A DNA stretch of 64,000 nt from Mesorhizobium tamadayense (GTDB lineage: Bacteria; Pseudomonadota; Alphaproteobacteria; Rhizobiales; Rhizobiaceae). The notes under the pieces were generated by a model. The model made no database searches and was not told the DNA's origin. It worked only from the letters and a program-made list of their open reading frames with translations. The stretch is from positions 62,001 to 126,000 of the forward strand of contig NZ_RQXT01000004.1 in the NCBI RefSeq assembly GCF_003863365.1, given 5' to 3'. The translations under genes were made by a program, and so were the position numbers. Within the stretch, counting starts at the first letter, position 1, and each line of letters begins with the position of its first letter. Below, one piece after another: positions 7,124 to 15,113 of this stretch.

Positions 7124-9865
7124 ATGTTTTTCAGCCTGATTGCCATTGCCGGGGTCATCGCTTTATTCGTCATCATTTCGCGCCAGCAAACCCGCATCGG
7201 CCTGATCGAGCGCGAGCTCGGTGCGCTGCGCAGCCTGGTGCTTTCGGGCATCCCGCAGCCCGCGCCCAACACGGACCAGGTGGCGGAAGGCGCACCGGAT
7301 GAAGCGCCCGCCGCAACCGCCGCCGCTGCCACGCCGCCGGCAGGCGAAGCCACCCCGGCCGAAGCAGATGCCGCGACGCCCGATGGTGCTAAAACCGAGG
7401 CGCCAGCCCAACCGGGCGAGGGGGCTTCGGCTGAACCCACGGGGCCGGCCGAAGCGCCGCAACCTGCCGCGCCGGCCGAGGCCGCGGCGCCTGTGCAGGC
7501 GGCTGCGCGCCAGACCGATGTCGAGACGGCGCTCGGTACGCGCTGGGCGGTCTGGGTCGGCGGCATCGCACTGGCGCTGGGTGGCCTGTTTCTGATCCGC
7601 TACACCATCGAGGCCGGCATTTTCGGCCCCGGCGTGCGCCTCACCATGGCCGGCATTCTCGGGCTGGTGCTGATCGGCGGCGCCGAGTTCATCCGCCGCA
7701 CCGGCTTCAGGGTGCCGGTACAAGGTGCTGCCGGCGCCTATATCCCGTCGATTCTGACGGCGGCCGGCGCCTTCATCCTGTTCGGCACCGTCTATGCCGC
7801 GCATGGCATCTATGGCTTCATCGGTCCGGCGCTTGCCTTCACGCTGCTCGGCGCCATCGCCGTCGCGGCCATCGCCGCCTCGCTGGTCCACGGCCTGGCG
7901 CTCGCCGGCATCGGCCTCGTCGGCGCCATGGTCACGCCGGCACTCGTCGCCGCGCAAGCCCCCAATCCCTGGGCGCTGTTCGTCTATCTGGCGATCGTGC
8001 TTGCCGCCACGGCGGCAATCGCGCGCATCCGCGACTGGATGGCGCTTGTCGCGGCGGCCTTCGCCGGCACCGGCATCTGGACCATCGTCTATATGACCGA
8101 TGCGCCAGAAATGAACCTCGCCGCAGTCCTGTTCATCAGCCTGGCCACGCTCGCGGTCCTTGCCTTCGTCTGGCTTGCCCGGCGCGACGACGCGGAGTCC
8201 GGCTTCGACTGGCCGTCGATAACGCCAGGCTTCTTCGTCGCGCTGACCGCGCTCGGGCTGTCGGTCGATCCGGTTTTCGCCAAAGCCGGCGATGCCTTGC
8301 ACGGCGCGGTGCTGCTCGCGGCGCTTGTCGCGGTGGCGCTCTACCGCCCGCGCGCGCTGCCGCTGGTCTTCGCCGCCGGCCTGGCGACGGCGCTGATCTA
8401 TCTCGGCATCATCCCACCCGCCACTATCGGCGCCGATGCGCTGGATGTCGGCTTGGGCGCCGAGCCGCTGGCGACATCCGACACGCTGACCTTCCGCGTC
8501 GGCATTGCGCTCGCCCTTGTCTTCATCGGGGCCGGCTTCTGGGCCGCGTGCCGCTTTACGGCTACCGCGCCCGTCCGCGCCGCGTCCTGGGCGGCATGGG
8601 GCGTGATTGCGCCGCTGGTTGTGCTGACCGCGCTCTGGCTCACCTTCGGCGATATCGACCGCGACCTCGGCTACGCGCTGCCGGCGCTGCTTCTGGTGCT
8701 GGCCTTTGCCGCCGGGGGCGAGTGGATCGCGCGTGCCGAGGAACCGCCGCTCAGCGGCGGCCCCGCCGTCTCCTTCGCGCTTGCCGGCGCCGGCGTCGCC
8801 GGCCTGTTGATGCTGCACATGGCCTTCGGCTCCGGCTGGACCACGGTGCTTTTGGGCGCTGCCGCTATCGTGCCGGCGCTGGCGACGCGCTGGCGCTCTT
8901 ATCCGGTGCTGGGCTGGATCGCCGTCGGTGCGGCGGTCGCCGTGCTCGGTCGCGTCGCCTTCGATCCGACCATCGTCGGCGCGGCGGCACTGTCGAGAAC
9001 GCCGGTCTTCAACTGGCTGCTGCCGGGCTATGGCGTGCCGGCGCTCGCCTTCGGTTTCGCAGCCTGGCAACTGGCGCGCACCACGAATGGGCGGCCACGC
9101 CTTGCCATGGAGGCGGCCTCAGCCTTGTTCGCGCTGCTCACAATTGCCATGCTGGTGCGCCACGCCATGCATGGCGGCGTCATCGACACCGGCCCCGTCA
9201 CGCTCGGCGAACAGGCGATCTACACGCTGATCGCGCTCGGCGCCGGCGCGATTCTCGTCGCCATCGACCTGCGCTCGCCGAGCTCGGTGCTGCGCTACGG
9301 CTCGATGGCCGCCGGCGTGGTCTCGGCGGCCATGATCGCCGTCCAGCATTTCGTGGTGCTGAACCCGCTGGTGACGGACGAAGCGACCGGCACGATTCCC
9401 GTCTTCAACCTCTTGTTCCTCGCCTATCTGCTGCCGGCAATCGCTGCCGGCGCGCTGGCGCTCTACGTCCGCGACAAGCGCCCGAGATGGTATGCGGCGA
9501 TGCTGGCGCTGGTCGCCGCGCTGCTTGCCTTCGCCTACGCCACGCTTTCGGTCCGGCGGCTGTTCAAGGGCGAGTTCATCGGACTGTGGAGCGGGCTCGG
9601 CCAGCTCGAGACCTACACCTATTCGGCGCTCTGGCTGGTCATCGGCGTGGCGCTGCTCACCGCCGGCGTCCGGCTGAGGTCGCAGGTGCTGCGCATTGCA
9701 TCGGCCGTGCTCATCGCGGTCGCGGTGCTGAAGGTCTTCCTCTTCGACATGTCGGAGCTGGAAGGCGTGCTGCGCGCGCTCTCGTTCATCGGTTTGGGCG
9801 CCGTGCTGATCGGCATCGGGCTGTTTTACCAGCGGCTCTTGACGCGGGCGGCGAGGGAGAGATGA
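7124..9865 (+). CDS. DUF2339 polytopic membrane protein
   Basis: A 913-residue protein with an N-terminal membrane helix (about residues 2-20), a short coiled segment, an Ala/Pro/Glu-rich linker (about 50-125), then some twenty or more hydrophobic segments to the C-terminus. The start of the membrane block (GTRWAVWVGGIALALGG, then RYTIEAGIFGPGVR) is the DUF2339 signature. GAGGGGG at 7108-7114 supports the ATG. Function is unknown; the N-terminal anchor plus flexible linker suggests an assembly partner on one membrane face. No repeat or catalytic motif is visible. Codon use is like that of its neighbours. Confidence 0.88.
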   Translation: MFFSLIAIAGVIALFVIISRQQTRIGLIERELGALRSLVLSGIPQPAPNTDQVAEGAPDEAPAATAAAATPPAGEATPAEADAATPDGAKTEAPAQPGEGASAEPTGPAEAPQPAAPAEAAAPVQAAARQTDVETALGTRWAVWVGGIALALGGLFLIRYTIEAGIFGPGVRLTMAGILGLVLIGGAEFIRRTGFRVPVQGAAGAYIPSILTAAGAFILFGTVYAAHGIYGFIGPALAFTLLGAIAVAAIAASLVHGLALAGIGLVGAMVTPALVAAQAPNPWALFVYLAIVLAATAAIARIRDWMALVAAAFAGTGIWTIVYMTDAPEMNLAAVLFISLATLAVLAFVWLARRDDAESGFDWPSITPGFFVALTALGLSVDPVFAKAGDALHGAVLLAALVAVALYRPRALPLVFAAGLATALIYLGIIPPATIGADALDVGLGAEPLATSDTLTFRVGIALALVFIGAGFWAACRFTATAPVRAASWAAWGVIAPLVVLTALWLTFGDIDRDLGYALPALLLVLAFAAGGEWIARAEEPPLSGGPAVSFALAGAGVAGLLMLHMAFGSGWTTVLLGAAAIVPALATRWRSYPVLGWIAVGAAVAVLGRVAFDPTIVGAAALSRTPVFNWLLPGYGVPALAFGFAAWQLARTTNGRPRLAMEAASALFALLTIAMLVRHAMHGGVIDTGPVTLGEQAIYTLIALGAGAILVAIDLRSPSSVLRYGSMAAGVVSAAMIAVQHFVVLNPLVTDEATGTIPVFNLLFLAYLLPAIAAGALALYVRDKRPRWYAAMLALVAALLAFAYATLSVRRLFKGEFIGLWSGLGQLETYTYSALWLVIGVALLTAGVRLRSQVLRIASAVLIAVAVLKVFLFDMSELEGVLRALSFIGLGAVLIGIGLFYQRLLTRAARER

Positions 9866-9872
9866 CAACCCG

Positions 9873-10268
9873 CTATTTTCGGACTACGCCGCGCAGGCGG
9901 CGCTGTTCGGCAGCCTCTTTGATGAAGCCTGCGATCTTGCGGACAAATGCCGGGCTGAAAGAACCGATCGGCTTCGTCGTGACGAGATCGTAGGCTTCGT
10001 CAATTCGGACGCGATCATATTCGTCGAGGATCAGCCACGACGGAAAATCGAGGCCACCCCTGCGGCACTCGATTTCACTAATGGTAATATGCGTGCGGGA
10101 CTGATCGGGCTTTTGCGAAGTGAGCGGGAACAGGAATAGCGTGGCAGGCGTAGCCGGCGTTCTGACCACAATGCAGACAGGTCGCGCTTTGCGGCCGGAT
10201 TCTTCGGCGCCGTCAGCCTCACGCGCCCATAGATAATAGTATCGGAGCAGATCGCCGGGCTTAAGCAT
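9873..10268 (-). CDS. PemK/MazF-like toxin candidate
   Basis: A 131-residue protein starting LKPGDLLRYYYLW, then RKARPVCIVV and TLFLFPLTSQKP, with SWLILDEYDRVRI later. The order of an N-terminal PGD, an RP-C strand and an LT(S/N)QKP-like strand resembles plasmid-maintenance PemK/MazF endoribonucleases in a divergent form. It overlaps the upstream Phd-like gene by eight bases, which is typical for a toxin translated after its antitoxin. If the assignment holds, it cleaves RNA and is neutralised by the partner. The toxin family is inferred from fold-level similarity and context. Confidence 0.65.
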   Translation of the reverse strand: MLKPGDLLRYYYLWAREADGAEESGRKARPVCIVVRTPATPATLFLFPLTSQKPDQSRTHITISEIECRRGGLDFPSWLILDEYDRVRIDEAYDLVTTKPIGSFSPAFVRKIAGFIKEAAEQRRLRGVVRK

Positions 10269-10512
10269 CCGGCTTTTCGCCGGTTATGATGGACTCCAAT
10301 CCTGACATGAGTTCATCGTGGACTTCGTCCGGCGCACCCTCGATCGTGTAAGCGACGGCATGGGACGAGCCGACGAGTTGCCGGTATTGGGTGGCCGACA
10401 GGATAATCAGCTTCTCTTTGCCGCGTTTTGTAAGAGCGACGGGCTCGATCATTGCCGTTTCGAGGATTTCGCCGGACACACGGTTCATGTCTGAAAATGT
10501 GAATTGCTTCAT
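10261..10512 (-). CDS. Phd/YefM-type antitoxin
   Basis: An 83-residue protein opening FTFSDMNRVSGEILETAM and continuing PVALTKRGKEKLIILSATQY, the DNA-binding and dimerisation pattern of Phd/YefM antitoxins (helix, then strand TKRGK, then the ATQYRQL helix). The C-terminal 35 residues would wrap the toxin. It is the first gene of the pair and overlaps the toxin start. A promoter with A+T-rich direct repeats lies just upstream, consistent with autorepression. Confidence 0.8.
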   Translation of the reverse strand: MKQFTFSDMNRVSGEILETAMIEPVALTKRGKEKLIILSATQYRQLVGSSHAVAYTIEGAPDEVHDELMSGLESIITGEKPDA

Positions 10513-10537
10513 CGATCACCTCATACATATTTTACCT

Positions 10538-10565
10538 ATTATACCTAATTTACGCAATTGGACAA
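10538..10565 (-). promoter_or_regulatory. Promoter and operator-like repeats of the toxin-antitoxin pair
   Basis: On the minus strand TTGTCC (10565-10560) and TATAAT (10543-10538) are separated by 16 bases, a good housekeeping promoter. Around the -10 element the direct repeats AGGTATAAT and AGGTAAAAT form a candidate Phd operator. The antitoxin start is 25 bases downstream of the -10 element. Confidence 0.6.
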
Positions 10566-10590
10566 ACAAAACCATTCGCCCTTTACGCCG

Positions 10591-10616
10591 GGAATAAACC
10601 GGCATCCGCCGACGTT
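10591..10616 (+). promoter_or_regulatory. ECF-type promoter candidate upstream of sigma gene
   Basis: GGAAT (10591-10595) and CGTT (10613-10616) are separated by 17 bases. This matches the general ECF pattern GGAAY-N16/17-CGTT seen in alphaproteobacteria. It lies about 110 bases before the ATG of the sigma factor gene, so autoregulation is plausible. The last base of the -35 element is T, not the C of the usual EcfG pattern. Confidence 0.45.
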
Positions 10617-10725
10617 ATTAAGGTGCTTGGGTACCGGAGCGGGTGGGCCGCTTCGCGCTGGCTGCTTGCGCCGCGCTGCGAAGGCGCGTTCAATCGGATG
10701 GAAGACGACTTCGAAAAAAGCGGTC

Positions 10726-11244
10726 ATGGACGACAAGAGGGCAGCGATCCTGAGCGAGATACCGCGTTTGCGCCGCTACGCGTGCTCGCTGCTGCGCGAC
10801 CGCGATTCCGCCGACGATCTCGTCCAGGATTGTCTCGAGCGGGCGCTTGTCAGGCTCGACAACTGGCAGACAGGAGAAAGCCCCAGGAGGTGGCTGTTTA
10901 CGATCATGCATCATCTGTTCATTGACCAGATGCGCAAGGTTAACCGGCGTGGCGAGGCGGCGATGCTGCCTCTGGAAGCCGGCGAAGCCCAGTCCGCGCC
11001 CGCCGATCAGGTCGAGACCATCGCCTCGCGCGAGATCTTGGATGCCTTGCAGGCGATCGGCCCCGATCGCCGCGCGGCATTGGTCATGGTCGCCATCGAA
11101 GGCTTTTCCTATGCCGAGGCCGCCAACATCCTGGGCGTGCCGGCCGGCACGCTGATGTCGCGCATCGCGCGCGGCCGCGAGGAACTGCGTAGCCTGCTCG
11201 ACGACTCGTCGCGCCGCCGCTCGATAAGGATCGTCGAACGATGA
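10726..11244 (+). CDS. ECF-family RNA polymerase sigma factor
   Basis: A 172-residue sigma-70 family protein with only regions 2 and 4. Region 2 includes DSADDLVQDCLERALVRL and the -10-contacting helix SPRRWLFTIMHHLFIDQMRK; region 4 is the helix-turn-helix EGFSYAEAANILGVPAGTLM. I chose the ATG at 10726 because the conserved region begins shortly after it; the frame is open further upstream but not conserved in character. Its stop overlaps the next gene (ATGA), a membrane protein with anti-sigma features, so the two form a regulatory pair. Confidence 0.92.
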   Translation: MDDKRAAILSEIPRLRRYACSLLRDRDSADDLVQDCLERALVRLDNWQTGESPRRWLFTIMHHLFIDQMRKVNRRGEAAMLPLEAGEAQSAPADQVETIASREILDALQAIGPDRRAALVMVAIEGFSYAEAANILGVPAGTLMSRIARGREELRSLLDDSSRRRSIRIVER

Positions 11245-12035
11245 CCCGGCGCGATTTCTCCGAACGCGATATCCACATGGCCCTCGATGGCGAGCTGCCG
11301 GGCGAGGAGCGCATGGCCTATGATGCCTGGCTCGAAGCCAATCCCGAGATGAGGGCGAAGAGCGCCCGCTACATCGCCGACCGCGCGGCGCTCCGCGCCG
11401 CCTTGGCCGGCGTGATGGACGAGCCGGTGCCGGCAAGGCTGAGGCAGGCGGTGCTTGGCGAAGCGCCGGCGCGGACGCCTGCCTGGCGCTCGCGCTGGTG
11501 GCTTTCGGCGGCGGCCGCCGCCGTGCTGATTGTCGGCGGCTTCGCCGGTTATGTCGCCGGCACCGGCGGCATCGGCCGGGAAGAGGGCGCGGACGACCAG
11601 CTTGCCGAGCAGGCGATCGCCGCCCATGTCATCTACGCCGCCGAGAAGCGTCATGCCGTGGAGGTTGCGGCGAGCGACAAGGACCATCTGCAGACCTGGC
11701 TGTCGAACCGGATCGGGCTGAAGCTGGTGGCGCCCGATCTCGCGGCCGAGGGCTTCGAGCTGGTCGGCGGCCGGCTGCTGCCCGCAGGCGAGCGGGGCAA
11801 GGCCGCAATGCTGCTCTACGAGGACGCCAAGGGCGAGCGAATCTCGCTCTTCGTCACCGCCGAATCGTCCGAGGCCGCCAAGGGTACCTATGCGGCTGAA
11901 GCCGACGGACCTGAGGCGGTCTATTGGCTCGACAAAGGCTATGGCTGCGCCGTCGTCGGTTCGCTGCCGCGCGAGCGCCTGTCGGAGGTTGCCAAAAGCG
12001 CCTATGGCCAGCTTCTGGCCGGTATTTCGAGCTGA
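11241..12035 (+). CDS. Membrane anti-sigma factor
   Basis: A 264-residue protein with a cytoplasmic N-terminal segment (RDFSERDIHMALDGELPGEE, typical of anti-sigma domains), one membrane helix near residues 89-108 (WWLSAAAAAVLIVGGFAG) and a periplasmic domain. No HxxxCxxC zinc motif is present, so it is not a zinc-type anti-sigma. It should hold the preceding sigma factor at the membrane until a signal reaches the periplasmic part. The periplasmic domain (about residues 120-262) resembles that of other rhizobial anti-sigma proteins; the signal is unknown. Confidence 0.82.
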   Translation: MTRRDFSERDIHMALDGELPGEERMAYDAWLEANPEMRAKSARYIADRAALRAALAGVMDEPVPARLRQAVLGEAPARTPAWRSRWWLSAAAAAVLIVGGFAGYVAGTGGIGREEGADDQLAEQAIAAHVIYAAEKRHAVEVAASDKDHLQTWLSNRIGLKLVAPDLAAEGFELVGGRLLPAGERGKAAMLLYEDAKGERISLFVTAESSEAAKGTYAAEADGPEAVYWLDKGYGCAVVGSLPRERLSEVAKSAYGQLLAGISS

Positions 12036-12242
12036 ACCGGCTGCCGTTTTCGGCGGCCCGTGGCCTTTCAAAAATTGCGTTTCTGTTCAAAGAATCCGCG
12101 CTTCCCTGCCACGGCGGAAACTGTCACAATTAGGCCCTAATCAAGGAGCGATAGCGCTTTACGAATGCTGGCGTTTCGGCCGGTATTGCTTATTTGCCCG
12201 GGGCCGTTTCCTTAAATCCAATCGAGGTTCTCCCAAGCCCGC

Positions 12243-13340
12243 ATGCCTGCCGAGATCCGCAAGGCCCGCGCGTCAGACGTCGATGACCTCGCCGCCATCG
12301 AGAAGGCTGTTTTCTCAAGCGATCGCTTGTCGCGTCGCTCCTTTCGCCAGTTGATCGAGCGCGAGACCGCCGAGATGCTGGTGGCCGAGAATGACGGCCA
12401 CGTCGCCGGCTACGCGGTGGTGCTGTTTCGCAAGGGCAGCGGCGTGGCCCGGCTCTATTCCATCGCAGTCGGTCCCTTCTTCGGCAGCCTCGGCATCGGC
12501 CGGCAACTGCTGGCCGAGGCCGAGGAGGCCGCGTATGAGCACGACCGCATGATGCTGCGGCTCGAGGTGCGCGAGGACAATCCGCGCGCCATCAACATTT
12601 ACGAGCAGGCAGGCTACCGCAGGATAGGCCGCGAGCCCGACTATTACGAGGACGGCGCCACCGCGCTGCGTTATGAAAAGACGCTGCGCGGCGATGTGCC
12701 GACCAACACCAAGGTGCCGTTCTACCAGCAGACCTGCGAGTTCACCTGCGGCCCGTGCTGCTTGATGATGGCGATGGCCAATTTCGACCGTGGCTTTGTT
12801 CCCGACCCGGTCATGGAGATCCGGCTGTGGCGCGAGGCGACCACGGTGTTCATGATGTCGGGGCCGGGCGGCTGCGAGCCTTTCGGCCTGGCGGTCGCCG
12901 GCTATGAAAGCGGGCTTGCGGCCGAGATCTTTGTGTCCTTCCACGGCGCGCTCTTCCTGCAGTCGGTGCGCAGCGAGGACAAGCGCCGCGTGATGGAGCT
13001 TGCACAGGTCGACTTCCGCCGTCGCGCGGAACTTTACGGCATCCCGGTGAATTACCGTCCGTTCGGCATTGACGACATCCGCTCGGCCCTTGCCGGGGGC
13101 AATCTGGTGCTGGTGCTGATCAGCGGCTTCCTGATGTTCGGCAAGAAGGTGCCGCACTGGGTGCTGGCGATCGGCGACGACGGCGACCACATTCTGATCC
13201 ACGATCCCTGGGTCGAGGACGAAAGGCAGGAAACGATCCTCGACGCCGCCAATATTCCGGTGCCCTACGGCATCTTCATGAACATGGCTCAGTTCGGCCG
13301 CGACGGGTTGCGCGCCGCCATCACTCTGGGAAAACGCTGA
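12243..13340 (+). CDS. GNAT acetyltransferase fused to C39-like peptidase
   Basis: A 365-residue two-domain protein. Residues 1-150 are a RimI-like GNAT domain with the acetyl-CoA loop at SLGIGRQLL and the tail NIYEQAGYRRIG. Residues 155-360 are a papain-fold domain of the C39 type: YQQTCEFTCGPCCLMMAM holds the oxyanion Gln and nucleophile Cys169, and VPHWVLAIG...IHDPW supplies His305 and Asp321. All catalytic positions are present. The gene is four bases before a RimK-family ATP-grasp gene. The pair probably makes or trims a modified peptide or tags a protein; this is inference from domains and context. Confidence 0.85.
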   Translation: MPAEIRKARASDVDDLAAIEKAVFSSDRLSRRSFRQLIERETAEMLVAENDGHVAGYAVVLFRKGSGVARLYSIAVGPFFGSLGIGRQLLAEAEEAAYEHDRMMLRLEVREDNPRAINIYEQAGYRRIGREPDYYEDGATALRYEKTLRGDVPTNTKVPFYQQTCEFTCGPCCLMMAMANFDRGFVPDPVMEIRLWREATTVFMMSGPGGCEPFGLAVAGYESGLAAEIFVSFHGALFLQSVRSEDKRRVMELAQVDFRRRAELYGIPVNYRPFGIDDIRSALAGGNLVLVLISGFLMFGKKVPHWVLAIGDDGDHILIHDPWVEDERQETILDAANIPVPYGIFMNMAQFGRDGLRAAITLGKR

Positions 13341-13344
13341 AACA

Positions 13345-14808
13345 ATGACCTGGGTCATCCTTACAGGCAGGCAGAACGATCTCGACCAGGTGGCGACGCC
13401 GCACAAGATCATCACCAACCGCGACTATCTCGCACATCCGTCGCTGTTTCGCGGCCAACGGCCGAAAGTGATCAACCTGTCGAACAATTACGGCTACCAG
13501 AGCCGCGGCTACTATGCCTCGCTGCTCGCCGGGTCGCGCGGCCACAAGGTGATCCCGACCGTCGAGACCATGATCGATCTCTCGGAGCGCAAGCTCTACG
13601 AACACGCGCTGCCCGAACTCGAGCTGGCGCTCAACAAATGCCGCAAGGATCTCGGCGGAACCTTCCCGTCAAAGGTCGCCGTCTTCTTCGGCATCGGCCC
13701 GTCGAAAGTGTGGGACCGGTTCACCAAGCTCCTGTTCGACTGGTTCCGCGCGCCGGCGCTGGAGGTCCATATCAAGGACAGCGCCGAATGGGCCTCGATC
13801 CGCAAGATCGGCTTCCTGCCGCTCGCCCGCATGACCGACGAGGAGGACGCCTTCTTCCTGCAGTGCCTGGAGACCTACACCAACCGCGAATGGCGCGACA
13901 CCAAGGGCCGCACGCCTGCGCGCTATACTTTCGCGACGCTGGTCGATCCGCATGAGGAATTGCCGCCGTCGGAGATTTCCTCGCTGCGCTACTGGGCGAG
14001 GATCGCCGAGAAGATGGGCGTCGAGGTCGAGCCGATCACCAGGAAGGATCTTGCCAAGCTCGCCAACTACGACGCGCTGTTCATCCGCGAGACCACGTCC
14101 ATCTCCAACCACACCTACCGCTTCGCCCGCCGCGCCCAGCAGGAAGGCATGCCGGTGATCGACGATCCGCTGTCGATGATCCGCTGCACCAACAAGGTCT
14201 ATCTCAACGAGCTGATGACCTACAACAAGGTGCCCGTACCGCCGACGGTGATGATTGCCGGCACCTCCGATCTGGAGCTTGCGGCTCAGACCTTGGGCTT
14301 CCCGCTGGTGCTGAAGATCCCGGACTCGTCCTTCTCGCGCGGCGTCAAGAAATGCGAGAACCTTGCCGAGCTGACAAAGCTGGCGACCGAGTGGCTGGAG
14401 GATTCCGACCTCCTCATCGCGCAGAAATTCATCCCGACCGAGTATGACTGGCGCGTCGGCGTGCTCGGCGGCCAGCCGCTGTTTGCCGTGCACTACCTGA
14501 TGGCGAACAAGCACTGGCAGATCGTCAACCACAAGGCCAACGGCAAGCCCGACCAAGGCGGCATCAAGACCTTCACGCTCAAGGGGACGCCGCCGCATGT
14601 CGTCGAGACGGCCGTCAAGGCGGCGCGTTGCATCGGCGACGGGCTTTACGGCGTCGACCTCAAGGAAACCAAGGACGGCGTCTTCGTCATAGAGGTCAAC
14701 GACAACCCCAATCTCGACCATGGCTGGGAGGATTCCGGCGAGAAGGACGAGCTCTGGGTGCGGCTGACGCAATGGTTCCTGGAGCGGCTCGACCGGCCGG
14801 GCCGGTGA
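13345..14808 (+). CDS. RimK-family ATP-grasp ligase
   Basis: A 487-residue protein. The N-terminal 190 residues (VIINLSNNYGYQ-like segment VINLSNNYGYQSRGYYAS) form the RimK-like N-terminal domain that precedes the ATP-grasp part in this subfamily. The ATP-grasp domain starts near residue 230 with RETTSISNHTYRFARRAQ, has LVLKIPDSSFSRGVKK for ATP binding and ends with VFVIEVNDNPNLDHGW, which carries the metal-binding Glu and Asn. Such enzymes join an amino acid to a carboxylate by an acyl-phosphate. Length is greater than that of ribosomal RimK (about 300), so S6 glutamylation is unlikely. Confidence 0.88.
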   Translation: MTWVILTGRQNDLDQVATPHKIITNRDYLAHPSLFRGQRPKVINLSNNYGYQSRGYYASLLAGSRGHKVIPTVETMIDLSERKLYEHALPELELALNKCRKDLGGTFPSKVAVFFGIGPSKVWDRFTKLLFDWFRAPALEVHIKDSAEWASIRKIGFLPLARMTDEEDAFFLQCLETYTNREWRDTKGRTPARYTFATLVDPHEELPPSEISSLRYWARIAEKMGVEVEPITRKDLAKLANYDALFIRETTSISNHTYRFARRAQQEGMPVIDDPLSMIRCTNKVYLNELMTYNKVPVPPTVMIAGTSDLELAAQTLGFPLVLKIPDSSFSRGVKKCENLAELTKLATEWLEDSDLLIAQKFIPTEYDWRVGVLGGQPLFAVHYLMANKHWQIVNHKANGKPDQGGIKTFTLKGTPPHVVETAVKAARCIGDGLYGVDLKETKDGVFVIEVNDNPNLDHGWEDSGEKDELWVRLTQWFLERLDRPGR

Positions 14809-14827
14809 CCTGCTTGGGGAGCAAAAG

Positions 14828-15100
14828 ATGCTGTTTTTCGTGATCGAGGATTTTGCCGGCTGCGACCGCAAGGCGATCTACCGGCGCTTCCGCGATAAGG
14901 GCCGGCTGAAGCCAGACGAGCTTGTCGTGCACCACAGCTGGATAGCCGGGGATATGAGCCGCTGCTTCCTCCTGGTGGAGGCCGACGACGTCACGCTGCT
15001 GCAGCGCTGGGTCGTCGAATGGGCGGATCTGGTGGAATTCGAGATCGTTCCGGTGGCGACCAGCAAGGACATGGTCGCAGCATTGGCCGGGCATCTTTGA
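14828..15100 (+). CDS. DUF3303 small protein
   Basis: A 90-residue protein (LFFVIEDF, KGRLKPDELVVHHSWIAGD, SRCFLLVEADD) that looks like a ferredoxin-fold alpha/beta barrel unit of the DUF3303 type. No catalytic residues stand out. GGGGAGC precedes the ATG by seven bases, and the gene starts 19 bases after the ATP-grasp gene on the same strand, so it is probably the third member of that operon. Its role is unknown. Confidence 0.75.
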   Translation: MLFFVIEDFAGCDRKAIYRRFRDKGRLKPDELVVHHSWIAGDMSRCFLLVEADDVTLLQRWVVEWADLVEFEIVPVATSKDMVAALAGHL

Positions 15101-15113
15101 CCGGCGCCTGCTG

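Noticed and set aside
7163..9070. A 635-codon open frame on the minus strand
   Set aside because: It lies fully antisense to the DUF2339 gene, is dominated by Arg, Gly, Asp and Gln as expected from the reverse of a G+C-rich membrane protein gene, and has no domain.
10591..10616. Labelling the ECF promoter as a general stress (EcfG) promoter
   Set aside because: The -35 element ends in T rather than C, and the adjacent sigma factor is a more direct candidate.
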